From the NCBI GenBank assembly GCA_003221615.1, contig QHSQ01000084.1:1-32755 (forward strand): a stretch of 32,755 nucleotides of DNA, given 5' to 3'. The position numbers were made by a program, and so were the translations under genes. Shown here piece by piece: positions 1 to 8,555 of the stretch. Source of the DNA: Candidatus Rokuibacteriota bacterium (GTDB lineage: Bacteria > Methylomirabilota > Methylomirabilia > Rokubacteriales > CSP1-6). The notes below the pieces were generated by a model. It searched no databases, was not told where the DNA came from, and saw only the letters and a program-made list of their open reading frames with translations. Every line of letters starts with the position of its first letter. Within the stretch, counting starts at the first letter, position 1.

Positions 1-85
1 CGAGCACGCGGTTCCAGCCCACGGCACAGCTGGCGCTCGTGTCCCAGAGCGTGCCGTCGAGGTCGAATACGACTGCGTCGATCAC
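1..85 (-). CDS. HAD-family hydrolase, N-terminal fragment (runs off the window)
   Basis: Reading the minus strand from a GTG at 85 gives a protein that opens VIDAVVFDLDGTLWDTSAS. The DxDGT motif is HAD motif I, whose first Asp is the nucleophile phosphorylated during phosphatase or mutase catalysis. A GAGGAG ribosome binding site lies just upstream of the GTG at about 90-96, which fixes the start. Only 28 residues are inside the window, so substrate class cannot be judged; phosphoglycolate phosphatase-like members begin this way. The next gene, at 178, is divergent. Confidence 0.8.
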   Translation of the reverse strand, partial: MIDAVVFDLDGTLWDTSASCAVGWNRVL

Positions 86-177
86 CGGTCTCCTCGCTTG
101 ACGTGCCTCATCGCCGGGCCTTAGTGTGCCCGTAATAGTTTCGTCGGGAGCCAACCAAATCCTGGAGGGTATTGACC

Positions 178-636
178 ATGCGCATTCTTCTGACTCTGTT
201 GATCGCGCTCCTCGTCGGCGTGACGTCGGCCCCCGCTCAGCAAGGGCAGCATCTGATCGTGACGTCCGACGCTCTGAAATGGGTCGATCCGCCGACGTTC
301 CCGGGAGCCAAGCTCGCGGTCGTCCAGGGCGATCCGAGCAAGGAAGGACTCTTCGTCTATCGCGTGAAGTTCCCGGCCAACTACAAGGTCGCGCCCCACT
401 TCCACAAGGCCAGTGAGAACGTGACCGTGCTCTCCGGCGTGTTCTTCATCGGCATGGGCGAGAAGTTCGATCAGGGCTCCGGCAAGGAGCTGCCGGTCGG
501 CGGCTTCGTCTCCATCCCGCCGACGCACCGGCACTTTGCGTGGGCCGGCGGTCAGGAGACGTTGATTCAGGTTCACGGCGTCGGACCGACGGACATCACG
601 TTCGTCAATCCGGCCGACGATCCGCGGAAGAAGTAG
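178..636 (+). CDS. Secreted single-domain cupin protein
   Basis: A 152-residue protein with a signal peptide (MRILLTLLIALLVGVTSAPAQ, residues 1-20 or so, cleavage after the AQ), so it acts outside the cytoplasm. Cupin motif 1 is visible in PHFHKASENVTVLSG (two His, one Glu) and motif 2 in PVGGFVSIPPTHRHF (the last metal His). This gives a full set of metal ligands for a small beta-barrel dioxygenase, isomerase or binding protein. The substrate is unknown. The ATG at 178 is chosen over the in-frame TTG at 172 because GGAGGG at 164-169 is spaced 8 nt from the ATG. It stands alone and is followed by a strong hairpin. Confidence 0.85.
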   Translation: MRILLTLLIALLVGVTSAPAQQGQHLIVTSDALKWVDPPTFPGAKLAVVQGDPSKEGLFVYRVKFPANYKVAPHFHKASENVTVLSGVFFIGMGEKFDQGSGKELPVGGFVSIPPTHRHFAWAGGQETLIQVHGVGPTDITFVNPADDPRKK

Positions 637-650
637 CCCTGATCTTGCGG

Positions 651-679
651 CCGGCCGGCTTGCAGAGTCGGCCGGCCGG
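651..679 (+). terminator. GC-rich hairpin after the cupin gene
   Basis: A perfect 9-bp inverted repeat (CCGGCCGGC at 651-659 with GCCGGCCGG at 671-679) around an 11-nt loop begins 14 nt after the stop codon. There is no T-run after it, so it may act as a factor-dependent terminator or a 3' stabilising stem instead of a classic intrinsic terminator. Confidence 0.5.
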
Positions 680-824
680 ATTCCCGGAATGAGGCACTTT
701 ACGGAAGCCCGTGCCATCGACCTGGTGGCACGCGCCTTGCCCCCATTGGTCCTCCGGTCGCCAAATCGAGCCCTGACGAGGGCCGATCCGTCCAATCTGA
801 CATCGATGGTGACAGGGAGGGCAT

Positions 825-1367
825 ATGGAAGTCGAGGCCAACAGACGGCACGCTGGCCCTAGTCCCTTCAGTCGTCCTCCTCAGCCGCGGCCTGCGTCGA
901 CGTTCGCCAGACCCGCCGTCGCTCCACGCGAGGCCGGGCGCACCGGCGCGACGGGCGAGGAGCGCAAGACGCTGGAACGCCAGCGCCGGAACGGCGGCCA
1001 GTGGTTCTACTGGATCGCGGGACTCTCGTTGATCAATGCGGCCATCGCCTTCGCCGGGCAGGAATGGCGGTTCATTCTCGGGCTGGGTATCACTCAGATC
1101 GTCCAGGAGCTTGCGAAGTCCGGCAGTGGCGGTACGAAGGCCGGCCTGGTCGGCGTGGCCGTGATCGTCATCTTCGTCGTCCTTGGACAGCGTGCGGTCC
1201 AGGGACACGGCTGGGCCTTTCTCGTGGGCATGACGCTGTTCGCGCTCGACGGCGCCATCTTCGTCTTGATCCAGGACTGGATCGGCGTCGGCTTCCACGC
1301 CTTCGCGCTGCTGATGATCGTGCGCGGCTACGTGGCCGCTCGGCGACTGTCCGCGCCCGGCGCCTGA
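825..1367 (+). CDS. Hypothetical multi-pass membrane protein
   Basis: A 180-residue protein not recognised as a named family. Residues 1-55 are rich in Pro, Arg and Ala and look disordered and cytoplasmic. Four to five hydrophobic segments follow (about 58-75, 83-98, 107-125, 130-150 and 153-170), ending in a short basic tail. This resembles small uncharacterised integral membrane proteins with a disordered N-terminus. AGGGAGG directly upstream of ATG 825 supports the start. The gene is monocistronic and convergent with the decarboxylase gene that ends at 1452. Confidence 0.7.
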   Translation: MEVEANRRHAGPSPFSRPPQPRPASTFARPAVAPREAGRTGATGEERKTLERQRRNGGQWFYWIAGLSLINAAIAFAGQEWRFILGLGITQIVQELAKSGSGGTKAGLVGVAVIVIFVVLGQRAVQGHGWAFLVGMTLFALDGAIFVLIQDWIGVGFHAFALLMIVRGYVAARRLSAPGA

Positions 1368-1451
1368 TCGCTCGGAGTCACTCGCGCGCGGCGGGCTGAC
1401 GCTACGCGCGCGTCACGTGGCCGCGCCCGCCCGCGCGACGGTGCCTGGCTC

Positions 1452-3116
1452 CTAGTGGCCGCCGCCCGCGCCGGGCCGGACCCAGCCGCCGTGCACCGGG
1501 TGGTGCGAGCAGATGAACTCCAGGAACGCCGGGCGGCCCTTGGCGTTCTCGTCCAGCGCGCGCTTGAGCGCCGGCAGCACCTCGGACGGTTGCGTCACGT
1601 CCTCGCCGTAGAAGCCGACTGACTTCGCCATGTTCGCCATGCACGCCGAGGCGTGATCGGACACCTTCCAGGTGTAGGGATCGTGACCGCCGCCCCAGAA
1701 GCCCGGCCCATAGCCCGAGTAGCCGCCGTTGTTGATGTGCAAGGTCGTGATGCCGATCTTGTAGCGCGCGATCGCCTCGAAGTTGCCCATCATGTAGCAG
1801 ACACCCGCGTCGCCGGTGACGTGCACGCACTGCCGATCGGGAAACGCGAGCTTGGCGCCGACCGCGCCCGCGAGACTGAACCCGAGCGTCGACACGTTTC
1901 CCCAGCCGAGATGACCGCGCGGGATCTGCGCCTCGTACACCGTGCTGGTCTGATCCCGCGTGTTGCCCGAATCGGCGGTGACGAACGAGCGCTTGGGGTC
2001 GAGCACCTTCATCAGATCACCGAGCACCCGATAGGGATTGATCGGCGTCTCGTTCGATTCCAGCCACGGCCGGAACTTCGCGAGGAACGCTTCCTTGCCC
2101 TTACGGATCTCCTCGACGAGCTCCGGGTTCTTCTTCGGGCCGCGCGCCGACAGCTCGGCGATGAGCGCTTGTAAGGTCAGCTTCGCGTCACCGACGACGG
2201 CGTGACGGGTCTCGTAGCTGCGGTTGATGTCGAGGACGTCGACCGTGCACTGGATGATCGTCTTCTTGTCCGGGTTGGGCACGGCGTGGCTGAACCGGTT
2301 GGGGAACAGGCTCGAGCCGATCGAGAAGAGCAGATCGCACTTGTTCAGGAAGTGGTCGGCCAGCGAGCCGCGAACACCCACCGACAGCGGATGGTTCTCG
2401 GGGAACGCGCCCTTGCCCTTGAGCGTCGTCAGTACCGGCACGTGCGCCAGCTCGGCGAACCTCAGGAGCTCGCTCGTGGCGTCGGCGTAGTAGACGCCCT
2501 CGCCCACGTAGAGAAGCGGATCCTTCGCGGCGAGCAGCGCCTTCACCGCAGACTTCACGTCGTCGGGATCGGGACCCGACTTCCAGCCTTTCACGGGCGA
2601 GTACGGATGCTCGTCGGTGTCGTACTCGCCGAGGTCGCGCGGAATGATGAGGAGCACCGGCCCCGGCCGGCCCGATCGAAGGTGGGTGAAGGCCCGGCGC
2701 ACGTAGTCCGGGATGAGCTCGGCGCGGTCGACCTTGCCCACCCACTTGGTGACCGACTTGAGTGCCTCGGCCATGTCGTAGTGGGTGTGCCGCGCGGCGC
2801 CCTGGCCGACGCCCTCGGTGATGACCAGGATCGGCGACGAATCCTCCCACGCCTGACCGATCGCGCCGTACGCCATCTGGATGCCGGCGGCGTTCAGATT
2901 GGCCATGATCGTGCAGACGCCGATCTGCTTGCCGCACGTGACGCGCGAGTAGGCGTCGGCGACCGCCACGGCGAAGCGCTCCTCGCCCATCATGAGGATC
3001 GGCACGCCCTCTTCGCCGAGCGCGTTGTTGACGTGATTCGTCGGATAGCAGCTCACCCACGGAATGCCCTCGGCCTTGAGCGCGCGCGCGAAGCCGTTCG
3101 CCGCTTTGACTTTCAT
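1452..3116 (-). CDS. Thiamine diphosphate-dependent decarboxylase/synthase-type enzyme
   Basis: 554 residues, the usual length of the acetolactate synthase, benzoylformate decarboxylase and oxalyl-CoA decarboxylase superfamily. The order is Pyr domain (about 1-170, with Glu at 45-46 in GEERFAVAVADAYSR, candidate for the Glu that activates ThDP), central domain (about 185-330) and PP domain (about 360-540). The PP domain carries the ThDP/Mg motif as GDAG at 435-438, ending in NN at 462-463. A GAGGAGAG site precedes ATG 3116. Expected chemistry is decarboxylation or carboligation of a 2-oxo acid or acyl-CoA; the exact substrate cannot be read from the sequence. The neighbouring gene at 3243 is divergent. 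Confidence 0.85.
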   Translation of the reverse strand: MKVKAANGFARALKAEGIPWVSCYPTNHVNNALGEEGVPILMMGEERFAVAVADAYSRVTCGKQIGVCTIMANLNAAGIQMAYGAIGQAWEDSSPILVITEGVGQGAARHTHYDMAEALKSVTKWVGKVDRAELIPDYVRRAFTHLRSGRPGPVLLIIPRDLGEYDTDEHPYSPVKGWKSGPDPDDVKSAVKALLAAKDPLLYVGEGVYYADATSELLRFAELAHVPVLTTLKGKGAFPENHPLSVGVRGSLADHFLNKCDLLFSIGSSLFPNRFSHAVPNPDKKTIIQCTVDVLDINRSYETRHAVVGDAKLTLQALIAELSARGPKKNPELVEEIRKGKEAFLAKFRPWLESNETPINPYRVLGDLMKVLDPKRSFVTADSGNTRDQTSTVYEAQIPRGHLGWGNVSTLGFSLAGAVGAKLAFPDRQCVHVTGDAGVCYMMGNFEAIARYKIGITTLHINNGGYSGYGPGFWGGGHDPYTWKVSDHASACMANMAKSVGFYGEDVTQPSEVLPALKRALDENAKGRPAFLEFICSHHPVHGGWVRPGAGGGH

Positions 3117-3242
3117 GGATCTCTCCTCGACGTGGTCACCGGCATGGTTACGGTGCCCTGTCGTACCGCGCCGACGCGGGCCCTGTCAAGGATCTCCCCG
3201 GAGCTCACCGGCGATGGTACCGTGCAGCGGACAGGAGGCGTC

Positions 3243-3644
3243 ATGGCGACCGTAAAACTGCTCGAGTACGCCGAAGCGAGCGCCGAAGTCCGCGCGGTCT
3301 ACGACGACATCATGGCGACGCGGAAGATCGATCGCGTGAACAACTTCTGGAAGGCGCTGGCCAGCCATCCGCCCACGCTCCGGCGCACGTGGGACACGCT
3401 CAAGTCGGTGATGGCGCCGGGCGCCCTCGATCCGCTCACCAAGGAGATGATCTACCTCGCGGTGAGCGCGACCAACGGCTGCAACTACTGCATCGCCTCT
3501 CACACGGCGTCGGCGCGCGGCCGCGGCATGACCGAGGCGATGCTGGGCGAGCTGATGGCCGTCGTCGGGATGGCCAACGAGACGAACAGCCTGGCCGACG
3601 GCTACCAGATCGAGGTCGACGAGATGTTCCGCTCGCCGGCCTAG
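3243..3644 (+). CDS. Carboxymuconolactone decarboxylase / AhpD-like protein
   Basis: 133 residues of the all-helical CMD/AhpD family. The redox motif is complete: E68 followed by CNYCIASH, that is C80, C83 and H87 in the Exn-CxxC-xxxH pattern of alkylhydroperoxidase D. This suggests a thiol peroxidase or disulfide-reductase role; family members without the cysteines are decarboxylases. GGAGG about 8 nt before ATG 3243 marks the start. A much longer open frame runs upstream through the opposite-strand decarboxylase gene, but its extension is GC-driven antisense. The gene is divergent from the ThDP enzyme, so the two may share a control region at 3117-3242. Confidence 0.88.
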   Translation: MATVKLLEYAEASAEVRAVYDDIMATRKIDRVNNFWKALASHPPTLRRTWDTLKSVMAPGALDPLTKEMIYLAVSATNGCNYCIASHTASARGRGMTEAMLGELMAVVGMANETNSLADGYQIEVDEMFRSPA

Positions 3645-3714
3645 CGCGCCGGGCGTGCGTGGTAAGCTTGCGGCACCGGAAGCGACTTCCTTCTCAGCGC
3701 GGAGAGAGACAGCC

Positions 3715-5268
3715 ATGAACGCTCGGTGGCCGCTCCCGATCCTGATTCTGCTGCTCGCCCTTCTCGTTCCGTACGCGCCCGCGCCGGTCGAGGCGCAGGC
3801 GCGGTCCGAGGCGCCGGCGGGCCAGATGACGTGGGCGGTCCACATCTCGCTCGCGCCGATCTGGTTCGATCCGGCCGAGCACACGGGGATCATCTCGGTG
3901 ATGATGGTGCTCACCGCCGTGCACGACGCGATGGTGAAGCCGATGCCCGGCAAGCCGTTCGCGCCGTCGCTCGCCGAGTCCTGGACGACGTCGAAGGATG
4001 GGCTCGTGTACGAGTTCGTCGTGCGCAAGGGCGTCGTGTTCCACAACGGCGACACGCTGACGGCCGAGGACGTGAAGTTCTCGTTCGAGCGGTACAAGGG
4101 CGCCGCCGCCAGCCTGTTGAAGGAGAAGGTCGCGGCCGTCGAGGTGGTCGACCCGTACCGCGTGCGCTTTCGCCTGAAGGAGCCGTGGCCCGACTTCATG
4201 ACGTTCTACGGCTCGCCGGCCAGCGGCGCGGGCTGGATCGTTCCCAAGAAGTACGTCGAGAAGGTCGGTGACGAGGGCTTCAAGAAGGCGCCCATCGGCG
4301 CCGGCCCGTACAAGCTCACGTCGTTCAACCCCGGGATCGAGCTCGTGCTGGACGCGCATGACCGCTACTGGCGCAAGACGCCGGCCGTCAAGCGTCTGGT
4401 ATGGAAGACCGTGACGGAGGACCTCACACGCCTGGCGATGCTCAAGCGAGGCGAGGTTGACATCGCGTACTCGCTGCGCGGCCCGCTCGGTGAAGAGGTG
4501 AAGAAGACGCCGGGCCTCAAGCTGGTCGGCCTGGTCGGCAACGCGACGCAGTGGCTCAACTTCGGCGCGCCGCAGTGGGATCCAAAGTCGCCCTGGCACG
4601 ACAAGCGCGTGCGCCTCGCGGCCGCGCTCGCCTTCGACAAGGACGGGATCAATCAGGCCGAGACCCTCGGCTTTTCGCGGCCCACCGGGAGCATCATCCC
4701 GTCGGCCTACGAGTACGCGCTGGCGATCCCGGCCTATCCGTACGATCCCCCGCGGGCCAAGAAGCTCCTGGCCGAAGCCGGCTATCCGAACGGCTTCGAC
4801 GCCGAGTACGCGGCCGACAACTCCTACGGGAGCGTCGCGGAGGCGATCGGCAACTATCTGGGCGCGGTGGGCATCCGCACGAAGCTGCGGCCGATGGAGC
4901 GTGCGGCGTTCCTCGGCAACTGGAAGGACAAGAAGATCACCTCGATCATGTACTCGGGCGCGGGCGGGCAGGGTAACGCCGCCACCCGCATCCAGAATTA
5001 TTTGCTCAAGGACGGCCTCTACTCGTTCGGCGGCTATCCCGACATGGACGACCTGTTCGTGCAGCAGGCCCGCGAGCTCGATCCCAAGCGCCGCGAGGCG
5101 CTGCTGCACCAGATCCAGCGTCTGGCGCACGAGCGAGTCATGGCCGCGCCGCTCTGGGAGCTGGGCTTCCTGAACGGTGTCGGTCCCCGCGTCGAGGAGG
5201 CGGGGCTCGGGCTGATCGCGCTGCACCCCTACTCGGCGCCGTACGAGGATCTCAAGCTCAAGAAGTGA
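3715..5268 (+). CDS. ABC transporter substrate-binding protein, peptide/opine family (SBP_bac_5)
   Basis: 517 residues with a clear signal peptide (residues 1-28, ending APAPVEAQA) followed by a family 5 extracellular binding domain. Diagnostic segments are the FHNGDTLTAEDVKFSFERY block and the later LAAALAFDKDGINQAE and YDPPRAKKLLAEAGYPNGF blocks. It should bind a peptide-like or other organic solute in the periplasm for import. ATG 3715 is chosen because GGAGAGAG lies about 9 nt upstream and the signal peptide starts there. No permease or ATPase gene is adjacent, so it is an orphan binding protein that would need components encoded elsewhere. Sequence looks intact to the C-terminus. Confidence 0.9.
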   Translation: MNARWPLPILILLLALLVPYAPAPVEAQARSEAPAGQMTWAVHISLAPIWFDPAEHTGIISVMMVLTAVHDAMVKPMPGKPFAPSLAESWTTSKDGLVYEFVVRKGVVFHNGDTLTAEDVKFSFERYKGAAASLLKEKVAAVEVVDPYRVRFRLKEPWPDFMTFYGSPASGAGWIVPKKYVEKVGDEGFKKAPIGAGPYKLTSFNPGIELVLDAHDRYWRKTPAVKRLVWKTVTEDLTRLAMLKRGEVDIAYSLRGPLGEEVKKTPGLKLVGLVGNATQWLNFGAPQWDPKSPWHDKRVRLAAALAFDKDGINQAETLGFSRPTGSIIPSAYEYALAIPAYPYDPPRAKKLLAEAGYPNGFDAEYAADNSYGSVAEAIGNYLGAVGIRTKLRPMERAAFLGNWKDKKITSIMYSGAGGQGNAATRIQNYLLKDGLYSFGGYPDMDDLFVQQARELDPKRREALLHQIQRLAHERVMAAPLWELGFLNGVGPRVEEAGLGLIALHPYSAPYEDLKLKK

Positions 5269-5326
5269 TGGCGCCGGCGATAGGCCGCGCTCAACTGGAA
5301 ACGAAATGAGAGGAGGACGAGCTGCC

Positions 5327-5749
5327 ATGACTCGACGAGATTCTCTGGGAATGCTGGCCATCGGACTGTGCGCGATCCTGACGTCGGCGGCGCCGGCCGT
5401 TGGACAGACCTCGACGCAGACATCCGGCGACACGACGGACAAGATCAAGAGCTACTCGGTCGAGAAGAAGAACGAAGCCGTCGCTTACGGCAAGAAGGTG
5501 ATGAGCGAGCTCGACGTCAAGATCAAAGATCTCGAGGGGCAGATCTCGCGTGACAAGAGCGCCGCCAAGGCCGATGCCCAGCGCCAGCTCAAGGAGCTGA
5601 AGGCCAAGCGGGCGGAGACCTCCAAGAAGCTCAACGAACTCGGCCGCGCCACCGCCCAGTCCTGGGACGCCACGAAGCAGGGCTTCGCCGACGCCTACAA
5701 GGATCTGCAGCAGGCGTACGACAAGGCGGTCGCGAGTCTCAAGAAGTAG
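5327..5749 (+). CDS. Secreted coiled-coil protein of unknown function
   Basis: 140 residues. The N-terminus TRRDSLGMLAIGL followed by a hydrophobic stretch to about residue 26 is a secretion signal with a Tat-like twin arginine. The mature part is almost entirely Lys/Glu/Ala/Asp-rich helix (about 45-138) with a strong coiled-coil pattern, like periplasmic hydrophilic stress or apolipoprotein-like proteins. AGGAGG at 5311-5316 sits 10 nt before ATG 5327; the in-frame ATG at 5306 overlaps that site and is unlikely. It follows the binding-protein gene by about 60 nt and could be cotranscribed. No catalytic motif is seen. Confidence 0.7.
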   Translation: MTRRDSLGMLAIGLCAILTSAAPAVGQTSTQTSGDTTDKIKSYSVEKKNEAVAYGKKVMSELDVKIKDLEGQISRDKSAAKADAQRQLKELKAKRAETSKKLNELGRATAQSWDATKQGFADAYKDLQQAYDKAVASLKK

Positions 5750-5800
5750 GAGGGATCACGAGGCGGCGAAGAAGGTGAACGACGCGACGAAGTAGCGTCG

Positions 5801-6586
5801 CTAGGGGCTTTCGATCGGCCGCCCGTGGCGGGCGATGAATTCGGGGAAGGCGGCCTCGGCCTTGGCGCCCCGAACCACGTTGGTCGTGTAGTCCCGCTCG
5901 TTCGCCCACTGCTCCTCGAGGTCGCACCCGAGGTCGCGGAGCAGGAGCGCCTTCACGCCCATCACCGCCTCGCGCTTGTTCTTGGCGATCATCGTGGCCA
6001 GCCACATCGTCTTGGCGCGCAGCTCCGCGCACGGGACGAGGTGATTGAGGAGCCCGATCCGGTGGGCCTCCGGCGCCTCGACGATCCGCGCTGAGAACAG
6101 GAGCTCCTTGGCGACCGGCCAGCCGACCTGGTTCGGCAGGGTCCAGGTGCTGTTGATCCGTCCGTAGGCGGCGGCCAGGAAGCGAAAGCTCGCGTGCTCG
6201 CAGCCGACCCGCATGTCCAGCGACGAGGCCAGCACCGCGGCGCCGCCGTACGCCAGGCCGTTCATCATCCCGATGGTGGGCTTGGGACAGGCGCTGATCT
6301 CGTAGCTGCCGCGAGTGCGAACGGCGCTGCGCGCGTCGAGCTCGGCCTGACTGTACCGGCGATCGTCCTCGCGCTGCTCGTGGATGTCACCGCCGGCCGA
6401 GAACGCGCGGGCTCCAGCCCCGGTGATCACGATGCAGCCGACCTCGTCGTCGGCGTTCATCCGCGCAACCGCCTCACGCAGCGCGGCGTTGAGCTCGGCG
6501 TTCATCGCGTTGAGCTGCTCGGGGCGATTCAAGGTGACAATCGCCACCCCTTCGGTCTTCTCGACGAGGACGACCCGGTCCGCCAT
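5801..6586 (-). CDS. Enoyl-CoA hydratase/isomerase (crotonase-fold) family protein lacking both catalytic Glu
   Basis: 261 residues, full family length. The first oxyanion-hole segment is present (AFSAGGD, 61-67), as is the second (MNGLAYGG, 108-115), so acyl-CoA binding is expected. The two glutamates of enoyl-CoA hydratase are both replaced: the GGGCEL-type motif reads GGAAVL (V118), and the PE of the following loop reads LA (A138). It is therefore unlikely to be a simple hydratase; crotonase-fold isomerases, hydrolases, decarboxylases and dehalogenases use other residues. Monocistronic, on the minus strand, and separated from mlaC by about 75 nt. Confidence 0.85.
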   Translation of the reverse strand: MADRVVLVEKTEGVAIVTLNRPEQLNAMNAELNAALREAVARMNADDEVGCIVITGAGARAFSAGGDIHEQREDDRRYSQAELDARSAVRTRGSYEISACPKPTIGMMNGLAYGGAAVLASSLDMRVGCEHASFRFLAAAYGRINSTWTLPNQVGWPVAKELLFSARIVEAPEAHRIGLLNHLVPCAELRAKTMWLATMIAKNKREAVMGVKALLLRDLGCDLEEQWANERDYTTNVVRGAKAEAAFPEFIARHGRPIESP

Positions 6587-6662
6587 GCCTACCCTCCCGT
6601 CGTCGCCTACGGCGACGCGGGGGTAGCATACACCGCCGCGGACGGTCGTCGCGCGCCTCGGA

Positions 6663-7280
6663 TCAGCGCTGCGCCGCGGTCGTCTCCATGGCCTTCTTCA
6701 GGAGCCGCTCGCGCAGCGAGCTGTAGGACTCCGCGCGGATCACGCGGTCGAACTGCGTCCGGTAGCTCGCGATGAAGCTGACCCCCTGGACCGCCACGTC
6801 GTAGATACGCCAGTTGCCGTCGCGCTGGTGCAGGCGGTAGTCGAGCGGGATCTCCGAGCCCTGTCGGGTCACGACCTTCGAACGCACGGTCGCGGAGCCA
6901 TTCTCGATCGACTCGCCGATGAAGCTGATCTTCTCGCCGCCGGCGGCCGCCTCGACCTGCGTCAGGTAGGCGCGCTCCAGGAGGTCCCGGAAGAGTGTCA
7001 CGAACTCCGCCTGGTCCTCGCGCGGGAGCGCCTGCCAGTGCCGGGAGAGCGCTCGTCGCGAGATCTCGTCGAAATCGAACAACCCCCGGACGATCTGACG
7101 GATCTGGTCCGATCGTTCGCCGACGGCGGCGCCATCCGGTCGGCCGTTCTGGATGATGGTCATGAAGCGTCCGACCGCCGCTTCAACGGCCTCACGCGGT
7201 CCAACCGGCGACGAGGCCAGGGCGGTCTCGGCCATGAAGAGCCAAGCCACTGACAGTGCGATGCCTATCCATGTCGTCAT
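6663..7280 (-). CDS. mlaC: MlaC/Ttg2D family phospholipid-binding protein
   Basis: 205 residues with a signal peptide (1-22, ending ETALAS) and the MlaC (toluene tolerance Ttg2D) domain. Family landmarks include FDFDEISRRALSRHWQ, FRDLLERAYLTQV, DYRLHQRDGNWRIYDVAVQGVS cut short here as WRIYDV, and the SFIASYRTQF block. MlaC shuttles phospholipids across the periplasm between the outer-membrane MlaA complex and the MlaFEDB ABC transporter, so a diderm envelope is implied. ATG 7280 is chosen over the upstream GTG because AGGGGG lies 7 nt before it. No other mla gene is near; orphan mlaC-like genes also occur in hopanoid and other lipid-transport contexts. Confidence 0.85.
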   Translation of the reverse strand: MTTWIGIALSVAWLFMAETALASSPVGPREAVEAAVGRFMTIIQNGRPDGAAVGERSDQIRQIVRGLFDFDEISRRALSRHWQALPREDQAEFVTLFRDLLERAYLTQVEAAAGGEKISFIGESIENGSATVRSKVVTRQGSEIPLDYRLHQRDGNWRIYDVAVQGVSFIASYRTQFDRVIRAESYSSLRERLLKKAMETTAAQR

Positions 7281-7368
7281 CGTCGTCCCCCTGAACACCA
7301 CGCTAGGCGGTGCCGAGGGGCGAAGCTATCCGGAGAAGCCGGAGTAGAGTGCCGGAGAACCACTGATT

Positions 7369-7887
7369 TTGGGCGTTGAACTCGCCGGGGAGCGGCGTCG
7401 GGGTGTAGCATGCACACCGGTCTTTTTCGTCCAGCACCTGACCCCGCTCGCCGAGCGGCGACGGCAGGTGCCACGGGCCGGCGACCATCCGAACGGGGCG
7501 CTCCGGCTGGATCGGGTTTACATCGCGGTGCCCGACCTGGCCGCCGTCACCGAACCCTACGGGCGTGTTCTCGGGATGCCCGTGCCGAAGATCCAGCGAG
7601 GGGCCGTCATCAAGGCCGATATGGCGGTGTTCGACCTCGGACCGACGGGTTTGACCGTCGCTCAGCCCGCCGAGCCGGGCCCGGCGGCCGAGGCGCTCTC
7701 GCGCCGGGGGCCCGGCCCCTTCCAGGTCCTCTACCGGACCAGCAGCATGGACGCTGCGGCCCGCTGGATGGCGAGTCACGACATGCCGCCGCCGGCGCGT
7801 GGCGTCCGCAACACGGGCGAGCAGGCCATGCTGGTCGAACCCGAGCAGGCGTGCGGCGCCTATATCGGCTTCGTGGGCCCGGCCTGA
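7369..7887 (+). CDS. VOC (glyoxalase-like) protein, N-terminally truncated
   Basis: The frame encodes a glyoxalase-fold domain from about residue 46 (RLDRVYIAVPDLAAVTEPY) to the end. The stretch before it, VFFVQHLTP then HPNGA, resembles the linker that joins the two modules of longer VOC proteins, yet no first module precedes it. The only upstream starts are a TTG at 7369 or internal GTGs without a convincing ribosome binding site. I infer that the first half was lost and that this is a remnant or a barely expressed half-protein. Its 5' end lies about 90 nt from the divergent mlaC start. Confidence 0.6.
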   Translation: MGVELAGERRRGVACTPVFFVQHLTPLAERRRQVPRAGDHPNGALRLDRVYIAVPDLAAVTEPYGRVLGMPVPKIQRGAVIKADMAVFDLGPTGLTVAQPAEPGPAAEALSRRGPGPFQVLYRTSSMDAAARWMASHDMPPPARGVRNTGEQAMLVEPEQACGAYIGFVGPA

Positions 7888-7909
7888 GAGCAGGTCAGGG
7901 GTCTGCGGG

Positions 7910-8497
7910 TCAGGGCAGGAGCGTCGCGACGGCAATCACGGAGCCAGGCACGACAAGCGGCGTCACGGCGGCCGGCGGCCGGAGAGTCGCGACGTTGCGG
8001 TACCGCCAGCCGTAGGGCGCTTCCGCCGACGCCTCCGGGTCTCGGTGAACCTCGAGAGCGTTCCCGACGACGTCCACGATCCAGTAGTCCGGAACGCCGG
8101 CCCGCGCATACAGACCGGCCTTGTGCTCGCGATCGATTCGGTAGGAGCTCTCCGCGACCTCGACGATCAATACGGCGCGGGAAGGATGCGCGCTGACGTA
8201 GGCGCTGGGATCACGTGCCACGACGCTAACGTCGGGCTCCGGCTCCGACTCGTGGTCGAGGGCGATCGGTAGCTGCGAGTCGATCTGCCACTGGTCGCCG
8301 AGCGCCCGGCGAAGCGCGTCGAGCACCCGCCGGATCGTCCCCGCGTGCCGGCTTCCTTGTGGCTCTCGTACCACGAGCTGGCCATCGAGCAGCTCCAGCC
8401 GCTCGCCGGGCTGGAACACTCCAAGCTCGACGAGGCGCTCGTACTCGACGCGCGTCCAGCGCCGTGTCTTAGCCCCAGGGAGGAGCGCGGAGGCCAT
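7910..8497 (-). CDS. Uma2 family (DUF820) putative restriction-like endonuclease
   Basis: 195 residues. The PD-(D/E)XK-type core is visible: EPEPDVSVV, then LIVEVAESSYRIDREHK (E-x-K-like centre), then YARAGVPDYWIVDV. Uma2 proteins are numerous in cyanobacteria and soil bacteria, are predicted nucleases, and mostly have no known role. ATG 8497 is chosen because GGAG lies 6 nt upstream and the family begins near here; the open frame continues further upstream without a better site. It converges on the VOC remnant and is divergent from the monooxygenase gene at 8690. Confidence 0.85.
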   Translation of the reverse strand: MASALLPGAKTRRWTRVEYERLVELGVFQPGERLELLDGQLVVREPQGSRHAGTIRRVLDALRRALGDQWQIDSQLPIALDHESEPEPDVSVVARDPSAYVSAHPSRAVLIVEVAESSYRIDREHKAGLYARAGVPDYWIVDVVGNALEVHRDPEASAEAPYGWRYRNVATLRPPAAVTPLVVPGSVIAVATLLP

Positions 8498-8555
8498 CGA
8501 CTCCAGAGCGTAGCGAGTCGACCAGGGGGCGGTCAATGTCCCGAAGCGGGCACGC

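Noticed and set aside
2202-3242. A long open frame on the plus strand that runs into the AhpD-like gene
   Set aside because: It is antisense to a well-supported ThDP enzyme and has the His/Arg/Val-rich look of a GC-driven shadow; the true start is ATG 3243 with its own ribosome binding site.
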